DNA from: Oenanthe sinensis
Taxonomy: Eukaryota > Streptophyta > Magnoliopsida > Apiales > Apiaceae
Reading direction: 5' to 3'
Assembly (NCBI GenBank): GCA_028671895.1
Contig: CM053810.1
Coordinates: 61,195,501-61,259,500, forward strand
Length of the DNA stretch: 64,000 bases
Part shown: positions 56,370 to 64,000 of the stretch, piece by piece
Layout: each line of letters starts with the position of its first letter
How positions within the stretch are numbered: the first letter of the stretch is position 1
The notes under the pieces: generated by a model
The model's database searches: none
Seen by the model: the letters and a program-made list of their open reading frames with translations, nothing else
Told to the model about the DNA's origin: nothing
Program-made: the position numbers and the translations under genes

Positions 56370-56588
56370 GGGCCTGTTTGGCCTGCATTAAAATAAGTTT
56401 TTTTGAACTTATTTTCGGGTAAAAATTTCATATTTTGATAAATGTTTTTTATAGAAATATTTAATGTATATTTGAGATTCTATAAGTTGCAAAAAAAAGT
56501 TAACTTTTTTCAGAAAAAAGTTAGGAATCTCTAACTTTGCCTTAAAATAAGTTGACTTATTCCGGAAAAAAATTTCCCCAAACACCTC
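56370..56588. mobile_element. hAT-like MITE, family B
   Basis: GGGCCTGTTTGG at the left and CCCCAAACACCTCC at the right are imperfect inverted repeats, and ATTGATTT occurs just outside both ends (56359 and 56589), consistent with an 8-bp target duplication. The interior has AAAATAAGTT and AACTTATTTT inverted words. It lies just upstream of the AP-3 mu promoter. Confidence 0.6.
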
Positions 56589-56596
56589 CATTGATT

Positions 56597-57103
56597 TGTG
56601 TATTATTTGTACCTTTATATCAATTGATTTTCAGTATAATTAGGTTATACTTTTTATTAGGATTTAGGAATTGCAAGACAATTCATGGAAATACTTTATT
56701 TTAATTACAATAAAATATTGTTTTTAATGAATATTTATTATAGTGATTCTCTTAAATAAATAAGCTATATCTTTCAAATGAGAATCTATTAAAAGAAATC
56801 TAGTTGAACCCATAATTTAGGACTACTAACGGTTAAGCTATTCAAATTATCCAATCGTACCTTTTTTTCTATTAAGCAAATGATTGAATAGTCAGCTGGT
56901 AAAGGCTCCTTCACTATCGCGTTAGGTCCTGCTTCGACTTTAACTCATTCAAAATTTTCTTAAAACATATACTCATTTATATATTTAAAATCTGTTCCGA
57001 TTCAATTATAAACTCAAACTTTTCAGCTCAAACCGAAAACTGAGTTAAGTAATTGGTTGATGCAGTCAAAAATTTATCTAAAAATGTTTTTGAATAAACC
57101 ATA
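56597..57103. other. AT-rich spacer
   Basis: Nothing recognisable. Confidence 0.4.
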
Positions 57104-57375
57104 CTCCCTTCGTTCCCTTTTAGTTGTTCATTTCGGGGAAAAAAAAATGTTCCAAATACTTGTCCTTCTCTTTCTACAAAACAATTTTATAAAGATTTTT
57201 CTAAAAAATAATTTTGTATTATTATTTTTAATATTTGACTAATTCAAATATACAAATAATTCAACTCAATTTAATATAATTATAAGGGGTATTAAAGGAA
57301 ACAAATTATCCAACTAACATTTTTTTTAAATGCCTTATTTTTTCAAAAAGGACAACTAAAATAAGACAGATGGAG
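57104..57375. mobile_element. Stowaway-like MITE (Tc1/mariner), copy 1
   Basis: CTCCCTTCGTTCCCTTTTAG at the left and CTAAAATAAGACAGATGGAG at the right are inverted repeats bounded by TA on both sides, as in Stowaway MITEs. 272 bp, AT-rich, non-coding. Confidence 0.75.
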
Positions 57376-57479
57376 TATCACATTAGAAAAAAAATTAAAT
57401 AGCGAGTTCCAAGTAAAGAAACATTGCACAATGTATAATACAAGGAAAAAACACTAATGACGTGAAAGAATGGATATGG

Positions 57480-57943
57480 ATTTTGATTTTCGATACACGA
57501 AACACAAAAGTGGACGAATATGAAATTATACGATAAATTTAGTGTCGGATATGGGTTTCATTTCGGGTATACGAAAGTACACGAAATATTAATATATAAT
57601 TTTTATTCTTTTATATATCATAATATATATTATATATGTGATATATATTTTTTAAATATATTATTATATATATGCGTAATATATAACAATTCACTCATTT
57701 TAATATTTCATGTATATTTCGTGTATTCGGGCATAATCATTTCGTTTTATTTCGGTTCTTTTCGTGTAAACGAAAAATATACGAAAACTTCGTGTACTTT
57801 TCATTTCGTGTTGACACGAAATATTTCATTTCGTGTTCAGATCGGTTAAATAAGTACACGAAATAATTTCGGGTTGTTTTCGATTTTAACTATAAATACA
57901 TGAAAACACAAAAGTACATGAAACGACACGATTGCCACGTCTA
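57480..57943. mobile_element. degraded non-autonomous relative of the 47-kb hAT element
   Basis: The right end CACGATTGCCACGTCTA reads TAGACGTGGCAATCGTG on the other strand, close to the left end of the 47,234 element (TAGACCCGGCAATTT). The subterminal ACACGAA and TTTCGTGT words are the same. The left end is not recognisable and no target duplication was found, so the copy is truncated or old. Confidence 0.6.
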
Positions 57944-58257
57944 GCTACAGTGCAACAGATAACCAACACCCAGTAAAATTCCTTTGTGTAATTAATTCGG
58001 AAATGAGTCTTTAATATTCAGCATATACAGTCACAAGTCAAAAAATACTAATACAGGGCATTCACCAAGTTCATGCGTTTAGAATGTACCCATATAATCA
58101 GCAATAACCCTATGTTCAACAGATTTTCTTCAAAAAGTGATTTCTTCACGAGAGTTGAAAGAACAAACAAAGGTATAGATCATCCACAATACAATACTTG
58201 GACATATAAAGTTAGCAAGTCCTATGCATTTGATCTTTTTCAGTCTTCCAGTGTTAC

Positions 58258-61200
58258 TTAGACAACAGTGAATGCAGACTGTAACGAGGATGTGAATCGA
58301 GATGCAATGGTTTGGGAGGCAAATGCCTGAATCTGATTCTTAGCATCTGTAAAACAAACAAAAACCAAATTATTTAAGAACTTAAATATAAGATAACCAC
58401 GCATAAAATTTCAACATTGATTCATTAGAATGCAAAATTATCCCCAACACGCAGCTGCCTCCTATAATATATTTTCATAATCTGTATATATCTATGCCCT
58501 GGAAGCATTGTGCACATTTAAATTAAAATCCGTAGATAAATATGCTGGTAAGTAATTAGATAGATAAAACATCGTCCTCCAGAAGCACAACAAAAACTGT
58601 ATAGCTAATTAGCTATCAACATCTCCTCTTGTGTAATTGAGAAGATAAACCAATTGGAACTTTGGAAGTAAAAGGGTTTCTGATAAGCACCGACTTACCA
58701 AGAGTAAATTAGTTTCTTTTCAAAATAAATTTAACTATGTAAATAAAAAAACGCAACTTTAACAGAATTTTCAAATTACTTTCCAGCATTAAAGAGCCCT
58801 TGTTCAGTTGTTCCACTTCAAACTTTGGTCTGCGTCATACAACTTTTCCAAATAAGCGATCAGCATCTCAAGTAACTGACTGCTGGCAACTAATTTGCTT
58901 GTTGTAAAAAAGAAGGAATTCTAATTTAAAAAAATACATTTAACCAATCTTAAAAACAATTAATTAAATGGTTTATTAATTTGAAGCAACTTATCTATGA
59001 CATTCATTATCTTAATCTCTAAAACAGAATTGTTTGCACTTCATCGCCTACCTGCTTTATATTCCAAGATGTTTTTACCTCTTGTTTAATATATTTCCCA
59101 TCACTCGTTCCCCAATCAAGGGATTTACAACTATTAATATGAATTACTACATATGGCAACTCACTTCTTATCAACACATATAACAATCTTAGGGCTCTAG
59201 GGAACTTAAGGAGTTGATGAATCTAAGTTTTCTTCCACATACCTAATCTTGGGCATATTTCCATACATATATTTTCTTATTAGTATCTTCTCTTTAGTAA
59301 AAGTTTGCGCAAATATTGTTGCTGAATAGCACACATTTCATTATGAATACATTCAATTTAATTGACACAAAATAATTTTGCTTCTGTATGTGAACATTTA
59401 AATTCCTATATTTATGTCTCTTTTTCCTGTTAATCCCACAGAGAGTGTCATATGCCATACATGTTTAGTGTAATCAGGGAGTGGTAGGTGACAAACAGAA
59501 GGAGAATGACTAATTTATTTTACAAAATAATATTATACTTGATGGGGAATGAAAGTGAAGAATTGATATATATGTTATTAATTATTTTAAATACATTTAG
59601 TGTAAATATTAAATGGTATTATGTATTTTATATGTGGAGCTAGTAGATTATTAAATCAGTGGTTTATTTATAATAAGCCCAATTGCTTACGGGCTTTAGT
59701 CCATTATGTTTTATTATCATGGTTTTCTATTACTCCCTATGTTCTCAAATATTTGCTTTTTAAGGTTGTTGCACATAGACCAATATCTCATTTATTATTC
59801 TAAATGTTAGTGTAGTTAATTTTTTATTTACAAGAATACCCCTAATAGTCAAATCATTTAAATACAACACTTATTTTTTTATAGGGACATAGTTGGAATT
59901 CTAGCATTAATTATACCTTAAAAATGAAACAAAAGCAAATATTTTGAAACAAGACTACTTTTCTAAAAAAAACAAATATTCAAGAACAGAGGGAGTACAA
60001 TACAAGTGATATGATTCCCCACATATTATAAAAGACTTGGTTAATATATGGACATATGGTGATTGTTTTATCAATGTTAATTTGAGTCTCTTTTGTTGGT
60101 CACGATCCATAGTTTTTATCCCTTCTGTGGTTTGGAAATCCCTCGATTAGTATTCTCCGGCGGTTGAATCACTTAAGCTTATTCGTTATTCTTGTTTTTA
60201 TCTTTGTATATTCATCATTTACAAGCTGTCCTGCATCAATATTCACATTAATAACACTGAAAATTAAAGAAAAGCACAGCAGGTGGTATGCTCACCTTTG
60301 CGGCACTTCGTAAATCCAACAATATTTGCAACACTGAGGGTCAAACAAACTCCTACAACAAGGACATAATCAGCTTGAAACCTGATGAGGGAGAATATTC
60401 CAAGGATAAGCCACAAGACAGCCTGCAGTCAAAAAAAAATAAGAATAAATAGACGTGTAATTAATGCAAGTAAACGCATCAAGATAAATTTCCCCAATCA
60501 AAAACTATGGAAGAAACATGATCTCTTCAGCTTACAGCAACTCATATTAGAAAGCTTTCTTAGCAAAATAACCGATTCAAAACTTGTGCAAAACTTTATG
60601 AACAATCATATAAAGAAACTTTACTTCTTCAGTGTGAATGTAAACTAAAATTGCCAAAACATAAGAACGAGCACATCATTTTCTCAAGTGTAAAAAGGTG
60701 CTCCGTTATACTTGCACAGAAATGTTTTATTCCTGCATGAGAACAGATTACCAATCTGTAGGGATGCTTTATTGAATGAATAACTTACAGTAAGGTAAAT
60801 CGTCCACCAGAACAGCCACGAGTCCTTCTTGTTCATTCGAGACAATGACTAAACCAATGGCAAGGATAACACTATGTGAGAATTAGAAAGTATGTTAACA
60901 TAAAACCCAGAGGACTCACTTTTTAAGTCCCCAAGTTAATTAGGGATGACAAGGAAAAGGAACAAGACCCAATGACAGTGAACCATGTTATAGATGAGAG
61001 ACAGTCACCAACCTCTGGGTCAAGGCATTCAAATTTCCAGATGCTCTCACCCTCATCATTTATTTCATTCCACCACCTCAAACCAACTAAAATCCGCCCA
61101 CTGACATTCTTGACTACCCAAAAGTCAAGTGCAGCCAGAAGAACAGTTACCACAAAAATTATGACAAAACTGTCAAAAAATAGAGCTGAAAGTATGTAGA

Positions 61201-61358
61201 ATGCCAAAGCTGCAGCCTGTCAAATATATAATACCATGTTAGAGAGCAAAATTACGCTACTCGAAAACAAGAATATTTGGGAATGGGTAACCTATATGTA
61301 CCTTAAAGATCACATGGAAGAAACATATCTCCGGGTGGGCATAATTCTCCCCTGCAGT
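58258..61358 (-). CDS. ECH: ECHIDNA (TVP23 family) TGN protein, first exon not found
   Basis: Exons 61302-61358, 61013-61216, 60789-60848, 60296-60422 and 58258-58346 join in phase and end in TAA, giving 178 residues. ECHIDNA is a multi-pass trans-Golgi network protein needed for secretory and vacuolar trafficking and cell elongation, acting with YIP4 proteins. Visible features are AHPEICFFHVIFK, membrane helices SALFFDSFVIIFVVTVLL and AVLWLILGIFSLI and LVVGVCLTLSVANIVGF, and the highly conserved family sequences DFWVVKNVSGRILVGLRWWN and KKDSWLFWWTIYL. The C-terminus is SAFTVV. The first exon (some 10-20 residues with the start ATG) should be upstream of 61358 but is not recognisable before 64000. 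Intron 5 (58347-60295) is long and holds a MITE. Confidence 0.9.
59733..59995. mobile_element. Stowaway-like MITE, copy 2, in ECHIDNA intron
   Basis: CTCCCTATGTTCTCAAATAT at the left and ATATTCAAGAACAGAGGGAG at the right are inverted repeats with TA at both flanks. 263 bp, non-coding. Confidence 0.75.
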
Positions 61359-61997
61359 CTGCATAGCAATTTGTTAAACAGCTTTACAATAAAAGTATAA
61401 TTAAGAATCTCAGCATCCAACTCGCGCGCACACACACAGAGACGGAGACAGAGACGGATCATAATTCTGAATGCGTATGATGTAAGAATTTAATTATTTT
61501 AACTTCCCTGTGAACTGAAAAATCTCACCAGTCATCTATATATGGCCGAATAACAATCAATCTACCCCTGAATTGGATGAGGAAATGATTCATTTGGAGG
61601 TTATTCTTTTATCGAGGTTCTAGTGTACTTGATTTAACAAGATTTTACTGTGCAATTCAAACAAACTTGTAGGGAATAATATGGGAAAAAGCGGAGATAA
61701 TATGGGAAACAGTCTGGGATTGAAAGTGCCTAACCACTTGACAAGATGTAATTGAAATAAGCTAGGGCAAATATAAGATTGTACAGTATATGAGCTGTGA
61801 ATGCAAATATGCAATAGGACATATTGATTGTGCGAGATTTGAGATATAGAGACATATTGATTGATGTATAGAGATTTGAGATCCATGAGAATGAATGTGA
61901 TGAGATGATATGATATTCTTCTTAGGACTGATCTGCTTTGATTTTTATTTCTTTTTCTTGCTCATTCACGTGCATACTTCACTAACCTACGGCTGTT
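61359..61997. other. upstream intron or promoter of ECHIDNA
   Basis: Contains a CACACACACA-AGAGACGGAGACAG tract near 61430. No reading frame is convincing. The minus-strand ATG at 61886 opens a long frame, but its protein is unlike any ECHIDNA N-terminus. Confidence 0.4.
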
Positions 61998-62397
61998 GGC
62001 CCTGTATGTCACAATTTGGGGAGAAAATGTCATAAATGGCATATTCAAAAAAATGGCCCTAAATAACACTCGAAAACGCTACATCGGGTAGAGTTTTGAA
62101 GAAAAAATTCTTCCCAAAACGCTATTTTAAGTTGCGCTTTTTAGCCTAGAACCCAAGATAAAGTAGCATTTTTCCCCGAAAAAAATTAAAAAAGAAATTA
62201 AAAAATGTAAAACGCTAGACGAAGTAGCGTTTTCCCCCCCAAAAAAATAAAAAAAGTGCAAAATGCTACACGAAATAGCGTTTTCACCCCTTTTCCAGCA
62301 CGCCACACTATGTAGCGTTTTGGAGTGCTATTTAGGGTCATTGTTACGAGTTGTGTCATTTAGGACATTTTCTCCCCAAATTGTGACATATAGGGCC
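61998..62397. mobile_element. 400-bp TIR element with repeated AACGCTA/TAGCGTT palindromes
   Basis: Terminal inverted repeats of about 43 bp: GGCCCTGTATGTCACAATTT at the left, matched by AAATTGTGACATATAGGGCC at the right, with CACAATTTGGGGAGAAAATG perfect on both arms. Inside, AACGCTA and its complement TAGCGTTTT recur about six times with TACACGAAGTA-type centres. No ORF of interest and no clear target duplication; the superfamily is uncertain. Confidence 0.72.
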
Positions 62398-62635
62398 TTT
62401 TCTCCTAACTTACTAACTTGCAGCTGCATTGCTAAACTTAAAAAAATTGCATTTACATAACTCAAATAATTAAAACTTGTGTTTAGTAATTGTCGTTAAC
62501 ATTACTAATAAAATAAATATTGAACTTCCAACTTATAAAACTGAACTCAACCTAAACTTGCATTTACATTTTTAGATTACTAAAAACTTGCAACTGTGGT
62601 ACTGAACAAAAATAACCTTACAACTTACAAAACCG

Positions 62636-63034
62636 TAGGGCTGTCAAAAAATTCAAAATATCTAATATATGTTCGAAATATCTGTACATATATTCAAAAT
62701 AAAGAGAATATTATTCGTATCTGAATCCGACGATTTCGGAGACAAATAAGGATATTGGCATATCTGTATCAGATAATATCTAAATCCGAATTTATATATA
62801 TTATATAAAAATATATATAATATAAATATACATTTTCTTATGTTCAATTTATAATATATACATATATTTATTTATTTATTTATTAAATAAGATATTTTTA
62901 ATAAGATATATATATATATATATGTAATTATTATACATATATTTTTTCCAGATAATTCGGATTCAGATACATATTCGAATTTTGAATTTGAATATAGGCA
63001 AATCCATATTCGAATTATTCGTTTGACAGCTCTA
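62636..63034. mobile_element. non-autonomous hAT element, 399 bp
   Basis: TAGGGCTGTCAAA at the left and TTTGACAGCTCTA at the right are terminal inverted repeats. Flanks CAAAACCG (62628-62635) and TAAAACTG (63035-63042) match at 6 of 8 bases, the differences being C-to-T changes, as expected for an aged target duplication. The interior is rich in ATTCGAAT and ATATCTGAATCCG words on both strands. Confidence 0.78.
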
Positions 63035-63308
63035 TAAAACTGAACATTCTATGTCTCTCACAATATCTCCCAATATGTGATATTTTATAACTTTTTGACT
63101 TCGATTAACCAATTGTAAATTGAGGATCAGTTCGGTTAGTCGATTTCAAGTTTTTATTAGTTCAGTTAGTCGATTACAAGTTTATATTAATTCAATTATT
63201 CAAGTGCAAGTTTTTTGAGTTCAATAACCCACTTACAAGGTGAGTACGAGTTTGATTATGAATAAGTCATTTAACCCCTTTTCTTATTAGGTAAGATAGA
63301 CCATGACC

Positions 63309-63515
63309 CCGTTTGTCTGGACTTATAAGCAGCTTATAAGCTGAAAAAGTTGGTATATATGTACTTTTTCCGAAAATAAGTAACTTATTTTCAAATTTGA
63401 AAACAAGATTTGGTCTTAAATTTCTAAAAAATATATTAATTTTTTAAAAAAAATATGAAAATACTTTTTAAAAAAAGTAACTTATTACTTATAAGTTAAG
63501 TCAAACACCCCTCAT
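63309..63515. mobile_element. hAT-like MITE, family A copy 2
   Basis: Same family as 42568-42782 but inverted: it begins CCCCGTTTGTCTGGACTTAT and ends AAGTTAAGTCAAACACCCC, with the internal AAGATTTGGTCTTAAATTTC word shared. Two copies in one window suggest a large genomic family. Confidence 0.68.
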
Positions 63516-64000
63516 ATATACTGGAATTCAAATTCTTTATTTTTAATTATAAAAATATACATAAATATGAAATAATTTAGGACGAAGAGTTGAAGGCATG
63601 GGCTGCTTTACATTCCTTTCAGGCCCAAAAAGCAACAAATTTTTTAAAAGCCTTATCCCAGCCCACTATGTCATAGCATTAAGCCATTAAGTACACTACA
63701 AGTTTAAATTATACTCCTATATTATGCTTTTTTTCCCGGTCAAGATATTTCTATTCTGATCAAGTCATGTTTGTATTTTGATAGATAATACACTCCTCGT
63801 GCCATTTTAACCGATATTTTTCATTTTTGTGATCAGGTATATAAATGTGAATTCTAGTTTTTTTTACTATTAACGCTTTATTGATAGATAATTTGAAATA
63901 CATATTTCAAAAAAATTTGGATTATGAAAATTTCTTTCATCCACAAAAGTTTATCATCTAAATTAAATGTATATTTAACCAATCTCATGGATCGTAATCT
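63516..64000. other. AT-rich end of window
   Basis: No gene, RNA or repeat recognised. Confidence 0.4.

Noticed and set aside
1..64000. CRISPR arrays, operons, bacterial-style terminators
   Set aside because: Tandem repeats here are 2-3 units without regular spacers, and the intron-bearing genes are nuclear plant genes.

Overview
The window is nuclear DNA of a flowering plant, most likely a eudicot. Its genes carry many short exons with GT-AG introns, AT-rich spacers, plant gene families (SAUR, ARID-HMG, ECHIDNA, AP-3 mu) and plant transposon families (hAT, CACTA-like, Stowaway-like, a tRNA-derived SINE). I cannot name the species from the sequence alone.

Layout: 1-222 is one end of a hAT-type element. 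A complete six-exon ARID-HMG DNA-binding protein gene (389 aa) spans 1.3-5.8 kb on +. A small, probably tail-anchored membrane protein gene starts at 8054 (+); two adjacent inverted-repeat elements lie at 9.1-10.0 kb, in what is probably its intron. A mitochondrial ribosomal mS41-like (IGR-motif) gene starts at 14141 on minus; its last exon was not found. A CACTA-type end lies at 16.1 kb.

From 17.0 to 40.5 kb runs a tandem array of five head-to-head SAUR pairs. Each pair has a minus-strand and a plus-strand member, with about 740-760 bp of shared promoter DNA containing a TATA box on each side. A sixth unit keeps only the promoter and first codons of a minus-strand gene. One plus-strand member (18061) is frameshifted. 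Between pairs 1 and 2 sits an approximately 9 kb insertion: an endogenous pararetrovirus (Caulimoviridae) of about one genome length. It has ten uninterrupted, closely abutting ORFs (four small ORFs, movement protein, two small coiled-coil proteins, coat protein, protease-RT-RNase H polyprotein, inclusion-body protein) followed by its own promoter and leader. It has no LTR and no integrase. Comparison with the neighbouring SAUR units shows where the host sequence stops and resumes.

From 43.3 to 47.1 kb is a damaged rhodanese-FSH hydrolase gene (STR6-like) lacking several exons; a further fragment of it lies inside the SAUR array at 39.4 kb. Just downstream is a 3.4 kb hAT element with perfect 8-bp target duplications and a transposase carrying one frameshift. 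From 51.8 to 56.2 kb (minus) is a complete eight-exon AP-3 mu subunit gene (415 aa) with a SINE in intron 5. From 58.3 to 61.4 kb (minus) is an ECHIDNA/TVP23 gene whose first exon I could not find. The rest, to 64 kb, is AT-rich DNA with several MITEs. AP-3 mu and ECHIDNA both act in Golgi/TGN-to-vacuole or secretory traffic, but nothing in the sequence suggests that they are co-regulated.
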